A DNA stretch of 64,000 nt, from the NCBI RefSeq assembly GCF_015223195.1, contig NZ_JADFUA010000004.1, positions 1 to 64,000 on the forward strand, in the 5' to 3' direction. This DNA is from Chitinilyticum piscinae (GTDB taxonomy: Bacteria; Pseudomonadota; Gammaproteobacteria; Burkholderiales; Chitinibacteraceae). This document shows, in pieces, positions 16,951 through 25,584 of the stretch. Under the pieces are notes generated by a model. That model saw only the letters and a list, made by a program, of their open reading frames with translations, was not told the DNA's origin and ran no database searches. Within the stretch, counting starts at the first letter, position 1. Every line of letters starts with the position of its first letter. The position numbers were made by a program, and so were the translations under genes.

Positions 16951-18399
16951 ATGAGCCGAAAAATACTGTCCCTGCTGCTGTGTGCCACTGCGCTGATTTC
17001 CTTCAGCAATCCGGCATTTTCTGCCGAGGTGGGCAGCGCGAGCGCGCCACATCCGGCATTGCTGCGCGAACCCAGCGAGCTGGCCGATTTCGATCCTGAC
17101 AATCCACCGGAGCGTATCCGCGTGCTGGTGGCGCTCGGGCCCAGCACCTATTTTCTCAAGGATGGTGCGCCGCACGGGGTCGAGCTTGCGATGCTGACCG
17201 GCTACGAGCGTTACCTGAATCAGGGCCGCAAGAAGAACCGTGCTCCGGTGCAGCTGCAATTCATTCCGGTGGATGCAACCGAGCTGCTGCCGGCATTGCT
17301 GGCCGGACGCGGCGAAGTGGCCGCGGGTTTTTTACCGGCGAGCGAAGGCACCGGCAGGGTGGTTGACTTCACCATACCCTACCGTAATGACCGCTATTGT
17401 GTTGCCGGCCCGCGCAGCATGAATGCGGCCAGCTTCGACGAGCTGGGCGAGCAGAAGCTGCAGATTCCATCGGCCAGCTATCAGGCCCGCTGGTTGCAGG
17501 GGCTGAATGAAGCACGGCAGCTTGAGGGCAAAAGTACAGTGTCCAGCGAGCTCCTTTCTGCCGGTTCGGCGATCGAGCCCCTGCTGGCAGGCATGCAGGC
17601 AGACAGTGCTCCTACGGTAGCGCTGCAGTTGCAGCTCGAGCTCTGGGCCAAGGCCGCGCCCGGGGCAAAGCGGCTGTTTTGCAGCGGTGACCCGCTGCCG
17701 CTGGCCTGGGCTGTGCGCAAGGGCAACGAGGGTTTGCGCGATTCACTGAATCGCTACCTGTCCACGCAGGGCAGCGCGCTGGTCGGGCGCGCCATCAGCC
17801 AGACACAGCTCTATTTGCGTCCGGATGGCAAGGCCAGAACAGCCACCGAATTTTCCGCCAGTGACAAGCTGGGTCTGTTTGCCCCGGCATTCCAGATGGT
17901 GGCCGAGGCCACCGATATGGACTGGCTGTTGCTGGCTGCCATCGCGCAAAAGGAAAGCAAATTCACCAACTACATCCGCAGGAATGGCGGGCCGACCGGC
18001 ATCATGCAGGTCAATCCCGCTACGGCGCGGGCGATGGGGGTGAAGGATCCGCACGATGCCGAACAGAACATCATGGCCGCCGGCCGTTATCTGGATTATC
18101 TGCGCGACCAGTACAAGAAACAGGGCGTGTCCGATACGGATGCGCTCTATTTCATGATCGGTGCGTATAACGCCGGGGAAGGGCGGCTGCAGCAGTTGCG
18201 CCGCCAGGCTGCTGCGCAGGGGCTGGACCCGAACCGCTGGGTCGGTCATGTCGAAACGGTAGCAAACAATAGCGTCGGCCGGCGCATGGTGGATTATGTT
18301 GCCAGCGTCAACAAGATCTATCTGGCGTACAAGGCCGCGGAAAACAGTCGCGTCACACGCAAGGGCAAAATGGCTCCGGCGGCCTCGGCACCGGAGTAA
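16951..18399 (+). CDS. MltF-like membrane-bound lytic transglycosylase
   Basis: A 482-residue exported enzyme. Signal peptide MSRKILSLLLCATALISFSNPAFSA; then a family 3 solute-binding-protein-like domain (about residues 55-285, with RIRVLVALGPSTYFLKDGAP and DFTIPYRNDRYCV); then a family 1 SLT domain (about 305-440) with the catalytic Glu in AQKESKFTNY and GGPTGIMQVNPATARAMGV and GAYNAGEGRLQQL. This order is that of MltF, whose binding domain regulates the transglycosylase by peptidoglycan peptides. The C-terminal tail is short and charged. It is transcribed divergently from uup. Confidence 0.92.
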   Translation: MSRKILSLLLCATALISFSNPAFSAEVGSASAPHPALLREPSELADFDPDNPPERIRVLVALGPSTYFLKDGAPHGVELAMLTGYERYLNQGRKKNRAPVQLQFIPVDATELLPALLAGRGEVAAGFLPASEGTGRVVDFTIPYRNDRYCVAGPRSMNAASFDELGEQKLQIPSASYQARWLQGLNEARQLEGKSTVSSELLSAGSAIEPLLAGMQADSAPTVALQLQLELWAKAAPGAKRLFCSGDPLPLAWAVRKGNEGLRDSLNRYLSTQGSALVGRAISQTQLYLRPDGKARTATEFSASDKLGLFAPAFQMVAEATDMDWLLLAAIAQKESKFTNYIRRNGGPTGIMQVNPATARAMGVKDPHDAEQNIMAAGRYLDYLRDQYKKQGVSDTDALYFMIGAYNAGEGRLQQLRRQAAAQGLDPNRWVGHVETVANNSVGRRMVDYVASVNKIYLAYKAAENSRVTRKGKMAPAASAPE

Positions 18400-18454
18400 T
18401 ACGGGGTATACGCTGTTAGCTGGCGATTATTGATGGCTGTGGGCTGATAGGTGT

Positions 18455-18979
18455 CTATCTATCTGGCTGGTAGCACCAGTGCCATGGCTCGTACATCAGT
18501 CCCCAGGGATTGTCCGGCGGGAAAGAAAGGAAATACCCGAAGCTTGCCGCATGCTGCTGCAGCCAGGTAAAGGCAGGTGTTTCGGCAAATTGCGGTTCCA
18601 GCACCGGCATCCCGTCGTCCGTGGCCAGATCGATGGCGCGGCCAGTGTGGTGCTCGCTGCACCCCGGCAAGGCCGAAGCACGCAAGATCGCTTCCAGCGC
18701 CAGCCCGGAATCCAGTTTTCGGGCGATCAGCTCGGCCTGATAGCGATAGCTGCGAAAGGCCGAAATCAGCTCCAGTACGATGCCATCCTGTTTTGCGGCA
18801 GCCTGCATCGATTGCCAAGCCTGCGCTGCCGCGGGGGTCAGGCGCGGAATGCGCTGCCAGCGATCGGGCGGCAGCTCGACCAGCTCAGTGGCCTCGGCAA
18901 AGAGCGGCCAGCCACGCTCTCGGGGCAGGCCGGGGTCAAGACAAAGTTGCAGATAGCAGTCGAGCAGTTCGGGATGCAT
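18455..18979 (-). CDS. VanY-type D-alanyl-D-alanine carboxypeptidase (M15B)
   Basis: A 174-residue zinc peptidase of family M15B. The zinc ligands are in SEHHTGRAIDL (His and Asp) and EPWHWCY (His), with the catalytic Glu in the EPWHW motif; SAFRSYRYQAELIARKL is the conserved substrate-side helix. No signal peptide is visible in the chosen start (MHPELLDCYL...), unlike many homologues, so it may act in the cytoplasm or leave by another route. It follows glnD by 6 bases on the same strand and is probably cotranscribed. Confidence 0.9.
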   Translation of the reverse strand: MHPELLDCYLQLCLDPGLPRERGWPLFAEATELVELPPDRWQRIPRLTPAAAQAWQSMQAAAKQDGIVLELISAFRSYRYQAELIARKLDSGLALEAILRASALPGCSEHHTGRAIDLATDDGMPVLEPQFAETPAFTWLQQHAASFGYFLSFPPDNPWGLMYEPWHWCYQPDR

Positions 18980-18985
18980 GGCGGA

Positions 18986-21562
18986 TTATTGCGGCTGCAG
19001 AGCTTGCAACAGCTCGGTTTCCAGCTGCTGCACGGTGCGCTCGTCGCCCAGTGCCTTGCCGGAGATCAGGAAGTTATCCTCGGCGCGCTCGCCCAGCGTC
19101 ATGATTTTCGCGCTCTGGATGTCGATGCGGTAGTTCGCGAGAATGCGCGCAATCGTTGAGAGCAGGCCGGTACGGTCTCCGGCGGTAACCGCCAGCACAT
19201 GATATTTGCCGCGCTCGTCCGGCCGGATCAGCACATGCGGTTGTACCGGGAAGTGCTTTTGCTGGCGTGACACGCGTGTCTTCTGCGGGGTGGGCAGTGG
19301 TGCGGCTCTGGCGAGGCTGGCGGCCAGCTCGAATTCCACGTAGTTGATCAGGTCGCGGTAATTGGTGTTGCGGCTGTCCGGAATGAAGACATAAAAGCTG
19401 TCCAGGGCATGGTCGTTGCGTGTGGTGTGGATGTGCGCATCGAAAATGCTGTAGCCGGCCTTCTCGAAAAAGCTGCAGATGCGCGCGAACAGATCGACCT
19501 GATCCGGCGTGTAAACCAGCACCTGCAAGCCTTCGCCCGATTCCGAAAGCCGGGCGCGTACGACGGGCTCGGGGGCGTTGACGCGACCGAACAGTTGCCG
19601 GGTGTGCCAGGCAATCTCGCGGGCATCGTGGCGCAGGAAGTAGACGGTGTCGAGCTCCTTCCAGAACGCCTCGTGGGCATCACGGCGCAGGCCGTAGAGT
19701 TGCAGCAGGCGCAGGGCTTCGTCCTGGCGTTCTTCCACCCACGAGTGTGCGGTGATGTTGCGGCTGGCCAGCAGCTTTTGCGTTGCCTTGTAAAGATCCT
19801 CGAGCAGCTTGGCCTTCCAGGCATTCCATACCTTGGGACTGGTGCCGCGAATGTCGGCAACGGTCAGCAGATACAGTGCATTGAGCCGGCGAGGGGTTTG
19901 TACCAGTGCCGCGAACTCCTGGATGGTTTCCGGATCGTAGACATCCTGTTTCTGGGCGACCGAGGACATGGTCAGGTGATGCTCGACCAGCCAGACAATC
20001 AGTTCGCGGTCTGCGTCGCGCAGTGGCTGATCGGCGACCCAGCGTGCTGCAATATCCCGGCCAAGCTGTGAATGATCGCCACCGCGACCCTTGCCGATGT
20101 CGTGAAAGAGTGCCGCCAGATACAGCACTTCCGGATGTTCGCATTCCTCGAGCAGGCGCGAGCACAACGGGTATTCGTGAGTGAAGGCCGGTACGGCAAA
20201 GCGGCGCAGATTGCGCAGCACCATCAGCGTGTGCTCGTCCACCGTGTAGACGTGAAACAGATCATGCTGCATCCGCCCGACGATGTGGCCGAATTCCGGA
20301 ATGTAGCGCCCCAGTACGCCGTACTGGTTCATCCGGCGCAATACGCGCGTAAGCCCCCTTGGCTCGCGGAAAATATCGATAAAGAGCTGGCGGTTGACCG
20401 CATCGGCACGGAAGGCATCGTCGATGGACAGTCGCGCATGCCAGAGCGCACGCAAGGTTTCCGGCGCAATGTCGGCGACTTCGCGCTCGCGCTCGTAAAG
20501 CAGGAACAATTCCAGAATGGCGGACGGTTGCCGCTGGAAAACATCGGGGGCGGTGATTTCCAGGGTATTGCCACGCAGCTGGAAGCGCTCGTTGAGGCAA
20601 ACCGGTGCCTGGCCGATCTGGCTGAATATCCGGCTGCGCAGTGCGTGCAGCAACAGCGGGGTGAGCTGGCTGACCACGCGGGCGGCGAGGTAGTAATCGG
20701 CCATCAGCGCCTCGCTGGCGCGTAAGGTAATCTTGCCGTGGGTGACGGTATCGGCAAAGCCGAACTGGCTCGCGAGCAGGTGCTGGTAGTCGAACAGGAT
20801 GCGGTCTTCGCGGCGGCGCGCCTGCCAGTGCAGGGCGATCCGATAGCTGCGCAAAACGTGTTCGGCGCGCTGCAGTTTCTGGTTTTCCTCGGTTGTCAGC
20901 AGGCCCAGGCAGGCCAGCGCGTGCCAGTCGCGCCCCAGACCCAGCGCAGCGGCGATCCAGCCAACCAGATGCAGGTCGCGCAGCCCGCCGGGTGCTTCCT
21001 TGATATTGGGCTCGAGCTTGTAGGTGGCATTCTGGAATTTGCCGTAACGTGCCTGTTGCTCAAGCAGTTTGGCGTCGAAAAACTCTTTGGCATCGATGTG
21101 CCGGTGCACGGTATCGCGAAAGGCCACAAAGCGTGCGGCATCCCCGCAGAGCAGCCGCGATTCCAGCAGCGCTGTTTGCACGGTGATGTCTTTCTCGGCC
21201 TCGGTCAGGCAATCGGCCATGGTGCGCACCGAATGCCCCACTTCCAGCCCGGTATCCCACAGCTCACCCACCAGAACTTCGAGCTTTTCCAGCAGGCCGG
21301 GAGCCGGTTGCTCGGGCAGCAGGATCAGCAGGTCAATGTCGGAATGCGGAAACAGTTCGCCGCGGCCATAGCCGCCCACGGCGACCAGCAGCACGTCGTC
21401 GCTGAATTCGTGGCGTTGCCAGAGTTCACCGAGAATCCGGTCGGTCAGCGCGGTCAGCGCCTGCAGCAGTTCTGCCGCCTGTGCAGGGCTATGGGCCGCA
21501 CGCAGCGCCTGCTTGCTGCTGACATAGTCTTCGCGGAGGGCTGCTACCGTGCGCATGGACAT
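18986..21562 (-). CDS. glnD: Bifunctional uridylyltransferase/uridylyl-removing enzyme GlnD
   Basis: An 858-residue glutamine sensor that uridylylates PII proteins when glutamine is low and removes the group when it is high. The nucleotidyltransferase motif is VGGYGRGELFPHSDIDLLIL (residues ~63-82, catalytic Asp-x-Asp). The HD hydrolase domain has AALFHDIGKGRGGDHSQLG. Two C-terminal ACT domains (about 680-855) bind glutamine (VLVYTPDQVDLFARICSFFE and VLAVTAGDRTGLLSTIARIL). Its ATG overlaps the map stop by one base (TAATG). glnE, the other adenylyl/uridylyl arm of nitrogen control, lies at the right end of the window. Confidence 0.98.
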   Translation of the reverse strand: MSMRTVAALREDYVSSKQALRAAHSPAQAAELLQALTALTDRILGELWQRHEFSDDVLLVAVGGYGRGELFPHSDIDLLILLPEQPAPGLLEKLEVLVGELWDTGLEVGHSVRTMADCLTEAEKDITVQTALLESRLLCGDAARFVAFRDTVHRHIDAKEFFDAKLLEQQARYGKFQNATYKLEPNIKEAPGGLRDLHLVGWIAAALGLGRDWHALACLGLLTTEENQKLQRAEHVLRSYRIALHWQARRREDRILFDYQHLLASQFGFADTVTHGKITLRASEALMADYYLAARVVSQLTPLLLHALRSRIFSQIGQAPVCLNERFQLRGNTLEITAPDVFQRQPSAILELFLLYEREREVADIAPETLRALWHARLSIDDAFRADAVNRQLFIDIFREPRGLTRVLRRMNQYGVLGRYIPEFGHIVGRMQHDLFHVYTVDEHTLMVLRNLRRFAVPAFTHEYPLCSRLLEECEHPEVLYLAALFHDIGKGRGGDHSQLGRDIAARWVADQPLRDADRELIVWLVEHHLTMSSVAQKQDVYDPETIQEFAALVQTPRRLNALYLLTVADIRGTSPKVWNAWKAKLLEDLYKATQKLLASRNITAHSWVEERQDEALRLLQLYGLRRDAHEAFWKELDTVYFLRHDAREIAWHTRQLFGRVNAPEPVVRARLSESGEGLQVLVYTPDQVDLFARICSFFEKAGYSIFDAHIHTTRNDHALDSFYVFIPDSRNTNYRDLINYVEFELAASLARAAPLPTPQKTRVSRQQKHFPVQPHVLIRPDERGKYHVLAVTAGDRTGLLSTIARILANYRIDIQSAKIMTLGERAEDNFLISGKALGDERTVQQLETELLQALQPQ

Positions 21563-22371
21563 TACCCGAGTGTGTATTGCTCCGGACGCGCCGGTGCACC
21601 TTGCGAAACGGTCAATACCTCATAGCCGGTTTCGGTAACCAGCACGGTGTGTTCCCATTGGGCCGACAGCGAGCGATCCTTGGTGACGATGGTCCAGCCG
21701 TCGTTCATCTGTTTGATTTCCCGCTTGCCGGCATTGATCATCGGCTCGATGGTGAAGATCATTCCCGGAACCAGTTCGACCCCGGTGCCCGGCTTCCCGT
21801 AATGCAGGATCTGTGGTTCTTCATGAAAGCCCTGGCCGATGCCGTGGCCGCAAAATTCGCGCACCACTGAATAGCCAGCTTTCTCGGCGTACTTCTGGAT
21901 GGCTGCACCAATGTCTCCCAGACGGGCGCCGGGGCGAACCTGATCGATGCCGAGCCACATGCAGTCGTAGGTGACCTGCACCAGGCGTTTGGCATGGCTG
22001 GCGACCGCGTCGCCGACCAGGAAGGTCCGGCTGGTGTCGCCATGATAGCCATCCTTGATGACCGTGATGTCCAGGTTGACGATGTCGCCGTTTTTCAGTG
22101 GCTTGTCCGCCGGAATGCCATGACAAATGACCTGGTTGACCGAGGTGCAGATGGACTTCGGGTAGGGTATGTAGCCAGGAGGACAGTAGTTCAAGGGCGC
22201 CGGGATGGTACCTTGTACCGTAACCATGTAGTCATGGCACAGCTTGTCCAGCTCGGCGGTGGTGACGCCCGGTTTGACGAAGGGTGTGATGTAGTCGAGC
22301 ACTTCGGAGGCCAGACGGCCGGCGATGCGCATTTTGGCGATGTCTTCGGCAGTCTTGATCACAATCGACAT
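21562..22371 (-). CDS. map: Methionine aminopeptidase type I
   Basis: A 269-residue metalloenzyme that removes the initiator Met from nascent proteins. All five metal ligands are in place: two Asp in VNLDITVIKDGYHGDTSRTF, His in GHGIGQGFHEEP, Glu in FTIEPMINAG and Glu in the C-terminal QWEHTVLVTETG. The conserved substrate His is in VICHGIPADKP. Length matches bacterial type Ia enzymes without an N-terminal extension. It is upstream of and coupled to glnD by a 1-base overlap, a conserved neighbour pair in proteobacteria. Confidence 0.98.
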   Translation of the reverse strand: MSIVIKTAEDIAKMRIAGRLASEVLDYITPFVKPGVTTAELDKLCHDYMVTVQGTIPAPLNYCPPGYIPYPKSICTSVNQVICHGIPADKPLKNGDIVNLDITVIKDGYHGDTSRTFLVGDAVASHAKRLVQVTYDCMWLGIDQVRPGARLGDIGAAIQKYAEKAGYSVVREFCGHGIGQGFHEEPQILHYGKPGTGVELVPGMIFTIEPMINAGKREIKQMNDGWTIVTKDRSLSAQWEHTVLVTETGYEVLTVSQGAPARPEQYTLG

Positions 22372-22387
22372 GGCAATAACCTTTATA

Positions 22388-22423
22388 AAAGCAAACCACA
22401 GCGCCGGATTTCCGGGGCTGTGG
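22388..22423 (-). terminator. Terminator after minCDE
   Basis: CCACAGC-G-CCGGA-TT-TCCGG-G-GCTGTGG (22396-22423) is a long, nearly perfect palindrome with one G-G mismatch. On the minus strand it is followed by TTTGCTTTT. It lies 30 bases beyond the minE stop and before map. Confidence 0.7.
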
Positions 22424-22452
22424 CGGGGTAGAGCAGGGAGGCTTACAGCCCT

Positions 22453-22713
22453 CTAGCGGCGGCCGGCTTCGGGCAGAACGATATTGACTTCGAGGACTTC
22501 GAATTCATCCTTCTTGTCGAGCTGCACCTTGATGTCGTCCGGATTGATGGCGACGTACTTGGAGATTACCTCGATGAGCTCCTTCTGCAGCTGTGGCAGG
22601 TAATCCGGACCGTCACGGCCGGCACGTTCGTGGGCCAGAATGATCTGCAGGCGCTCGCGGGCGACCGAGGCGGTTTTTTTCTTTTCGCCAAAGAAATAGC
22701 TGAGGATCGACAT
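22453..22713 (-). CDS. minE: Cell division topological specificity factor MinE
   Basis: An 86-residue protein with the family start [30 protein letters not shown] (membrane-targeting helix and MinD-stimulating segment) and the dimerisation domain [20 protein letters not shown]. It stimulates MinD ATPase and drives pole-to-pole oscillation, confining MinC inhibition to the poles. It lies 3 bases after minD in the conserved order minC-minD-minE. Confidence 0.98.
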   Translation of the reverse strand: MSILSYFFGEKKKTASVARERLQIILAHERAGRDGPDYLPQLQKELIEVISKYVAINPDDIKVQLDKKDEFEVLEVNIVLPEAGRR

Positions 22714-22716
22714 GGC

Positions 22717-23526
22717 TTAACCTCCGAACAGGCGTTTCCAGAACGGCTGCTTCGGTACTTCGATGAAACGCAGCGGCTTTTCTTCGCCGAGGAAACGGGC
22801 AACCACATCCTTGTAGGCTTCGGAGACGTCGGAGCCAGCCAGGTGAATCGCCGGATTGCCGGCATTGGAGGCCTGCAGCACGGTTTCGGATTCCGGAATG
22901 ATACCGATCAGCGGGATCCGCAGCAGATGCTGGACATCGTCCAGAGACAGCATCTCGCCGCTGTCGACACGCTTGGGGCTGTAGCGGGTGATCAGCAGGT
23001 GGGTTTTTACGGTGCCGCCTTCTTCGGCCTTGCGGGACTTGGCGTCCAGAATGCCGATGATGCGATCGGAGTCACGCACCGAGCTGACTTCCGGGTTGGT
23101 CACGACAACGGCTTCTTCGGCGAAATACAGCGCCAGGAAGGCGCCGGTTTCGATGCCGGCCGGGCTGTCGCAGATGATGTAATCGAAGCCTTCGTGCTCA
23201 AGCTCCTTGAGAACTTTTTCCACGCCTTCCTTCGAGAGGGCTTCCTTGTCGCGTGTTTGCGAAGCCGGCAGGATGTAGAGGTTGTCGCAGTGCTTGTCCT
23301 TGATGAGTGCCTGCTTGAGCGTGGCCTCACCCTGGATCACATTGACGAAGTCGTAGACCACGCGGCGCTCGCAGCCCATGATCAGATCGAGATTGCGCAG
23401 ACCCACGTCGAAATCGATGACCGCAGTCTTGAAGCCGCGCAGCGCAAGGCCGGACGCAAAGCTTGCACTGGTGGTGGTTTTGCCCACGCCGCCCTTGCCG
23501 GAAGTCACGACAACGATTTTTGCCAC
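22717..23526 (-). CDS. minD: Septum site-determining ATPase MinD
   Basis: A 269-residue ParA/MinD ATPase. The deviant Walker A is GKGGVGKTT (residues 10-18). Switch motifs are AVIDFDVGLRNLDL and ICDSPAGIETGA. The C-terminal amphipathic membrane-targeting helix is VPKQPFWKRLFGG. It binds the inner membrane with ATP, recruits MinC to block FtsZ near poles and is released by MinE. Confidence 0.99.
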   Translation of the reverse strand: MAKIVVVTSGKGGVGKTTTSASFASGLALRGFKTAVIDFDVGLRNLDLIMGCERRVVYDFVNVIQGEATLKQALIKDKHCDNLYILPASQTRDKEALSKEGVEKVLKELEHEGFDYIICDSPAGIETGAFLALYFAEEAVVVTNPEVSSVRDSDRIIGILDAKSRKAEEGGTVKTHLLITRYSPKRVDSGEMLSLDDVQHLLRIPLIGIIPESETVLQASNAGNPAIHLAGSDVSEAYKDVVARFLGEEKPLRFIEVPKQPFWKRLFGG

Positions 23527-23567
23527 TTTATGTTCCCCTGGTAGATATTCGTGCGCCTGCAGCGCGA

Positions 23568-24320
23568 TCAGTTGGTGCCCTGCAGGGCTTCAATAACGAG
23601 TTTGTCTTGGTCTAGGTAGACCTGGCTGGGCTTGCTGCGGATGCTGGCCGGCAGCGAGTCGTCCAGTGTGCGGTAGACACCGGCAATGGACACCAGCTCG
23701 GCTTCCATGCAGGTGGTGAAGACTCGGGCCATGGTATCGCCACGCGCGCCGGCCAGCGCACGGCCGCGCAGCGGCGCATAGACATGGATATTGCCGTCGG
23801 CGATCAGCTCGGCGCCGGCCGAGACCAGTGCGGTGACGATCAGGTCGCCCCCTCGGGCGTAGACCTGCTGGCCGGTACGCACGGGGCGGGTGATGATCAG
23901 TGCGGGATTGCGTTCTGCTGCCGCAGCAGGTGCAGGTGTTACGACTTCCTCGGCTGGCGAGTTGGCAGCTGCACCCGGAGCTGAGGTAAGGATGCTGTCA
24001 CTGTCCAGAACTATCAGGCCGGCTTCGCGGGCTGCGGCCTGCTGTGCCGTGTTGCCGCCCTTGCACGCTACCGCGTGCAGATAGAATTGCTGCAGCAGCA
24101 TGATGACGGCTTTCACGTCGATGGCCGTCGGAATTTCAGGGAGCGCATCGAAATCCAGCGCCAGCTGGCTCCCCGACAGGAAGTGCTGTCCGCGACCGAT
24201 TTTTTCGCCCAGTGCGGTTTCGAGTTGCGTGGTGTCCAGCGTGACGGGCACGAAGGAGAGCACATTGAGGCCGACACTTTTGAATTCGAACAGGGTGATG
24301 TCGCTACTGCGCGTGTTCAT
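23568..24320 (-). CDS. minC: Septum site-determining protein MinC
   Basis: A 250-residue FtsZ inhibitor. The N-terminal domain (about 1-110, ELKS variant FEFKSVGLNVLSFVPV) interferes with FtsZ polymers. A proline/alanine-rich linker follows. The C-terminal beta-helix contains RTGQQVYARGGDLIVTALVS and the MinD-binding RGRALAGARGDTMARVFT. The ATG at 24320 is chosen because the family begins near this point; an in-frame ATG at 24425 would add 35 unusual residues. It is first in the min operon, 41 bases before minD. Confidence 0.97.
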   Translation of the reverse strand: MNTRSSDITLFEFKSVGLNVLSFVPVTLDTTQLETALGEKIGRGQHFLSGSQLALDFDALPEIPTAIDVKAVIMLLQQFYLHAVACKGGNTAQQAAAREAGLIVLDSDSILTSAPGAAANSPAEEVVTPAPAAAAERNPALIITRPVRTGQQVYARGGDLIVTALVSAGAELIADGNIHVYAPLRGRALAGARGDTMARVFTTCMEAELVSIAGVYRTLDDSLPASIRSKPSQVYLDQDKLVIEALQGTN

Positions 24321-24430
24321 GCGAAAAATCGTTCCGGGGCTGGCATGGCCATAAAGTCGCGATTCTATCGCGTCAGACCCCGTTACGAAAGCTGAAAGCT
24401 GCTGCCGGCAGCCGGCCGGCAACACTGTGC

Positions 24431-25249
24431 TCAGTAGGTGCGGCGGCTCAGGCCGGCACGATGCATGATGGTGGTGGCCAGTTCTTCGATCGACATGCGT
24501 GTCGTATTGAGGTAGGGGACGCCGACGTGGCGCAGCAAGGCTTCGGATTCGGCCACCTCGAACTGGCAGCTTTCCAGCGAGCAGTACTTGCTGTCGGGTT
24601 TGCGCTCGGCACGGATCTGGGCGAGGCGTTCGGGGTCGATGGTCAGGCCGAACAGCTTGCTGCGATAGGGGAGCAACAGCTTGGGCAGGGTATGGTTGCC
24701 AAAATCATCCGGAGTCAAGGGGTAATTGGCCGCCTTGAGGCCGAACTGCAACGCCATATACAGGCAGGTCGGGGTTTTGCCGCAGCGCGAAACACCCACG
24801 AGGATCAGATCGGCTTCGGCCAGATCGCGGGGCAAAAGGCCGTCGTCGTGGTTGATGGCGAAATTGACTGCGTCGATGCGGTTTTTGTATTCGTCATAGT
24901 TTGTAATCGAATGTGTCTTGCCAACGGTGTGGGATGACTTGACCCCCAGTTCGTCTTCCAGCGGGCCGATGAACATTTCCAGAAAATCAATGATCTGGGC
25001 GTCAGCGACATGGATGCGCGCCCGCAATTCCGGGTTGCAGATGGTGCTGAATACGATGGGTCGGCAGCCGTCGATGACGGCATGCTTGCGGATTTCCAGT
25101 GCGACCTGGTCGGCTTTTTCGACCGAGTCTACGAAGGGCATGGTCATGCGATGAAACTCGACATCCTCGAATTGCGAGAGCAGTGAGTGCCCGAGCATTT
25201 CGGAGGTGATCCCGGTGCGGTCGGAAATGAAAAAGACGCTACGGCGCAT
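24431..25249 (-). CDS. ppsR: PEP synthase regulatory protein (kinase/phosphotransferase)
   Basis: A 272-residue DUF299 protein. The family adds ADP-dependent phosphate to, and removes it with Pi from, a Thr of PEP synthase, switching that enzyme off and on. The start RRSVFFISDRTGITSEMLGHSLL and the P-loop GVSRCGKTPTCLYMALQ (about residues 150-166) are diagnostic. It is divergent from ppsA, its expected target, with 335 bases between, the usual arrangement in proteobacteria. Confidence 0.97.
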   Translation of the reverse strand: MRRSVFFISDRTGITSEMLGHSLLSQFEDVEFHRMTMPFVDSVEKADQVALEIRKHAVIDGCRPIVFSTICNPELRARIHVADAQIIDFLEMFIGPLEDELGVKSSHTVGKTHSITNYDEYKNRIDAVNFAINHDDGLLPRDLAEADLILVGVSRCGKTPTCLYMALQFGLKAANYPLTPDDFGNHTLPKLLLPYRSKLFGLTIDPERLAQIRAERKPDSKYCSLESCQFEVAESEALLRHVGVPYLNTTRMSIEELATTIMHRAGLSRRTY

Positions 25250-25584
25250 GCATGTCTCCTGCTGGCGGGTCTGTGATCAGATTCAATTGTGTGTCATGCA
25301 TCTAGCTTTGTCTGGCCTGACTGTGCATGTTTGCGATTTATCACGAATTTTTACACTACGCACCACACTGAAAATGGCCCCTCCCTCACAATCGGCAGCA
25401 TGTACCAGAAATCGGCCGACTACAAACAGGCCGGTTCTGGTCGCACCGGCAGCAGGATTTCCAGTTTATTTTCGGCTAAGGTCTTGACCCGACTTGGCGT
25501 CACGGGCTGATCGCCTAGAATTGATACTGCGATATTGCGCCGCACAATTACTGACAATAATCCAAGTACCATGAGGCCCTGAAG
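25250..25584. other. ppsR/ppsA divergent intergenic region
   Basis: No gene is seen. It must hold both divergent promoters. It is AT-rich around 25320-25360 and 25510-25570, but I could not assign a -35/-10 pair with a normal spacer. Confidence 0.5.
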
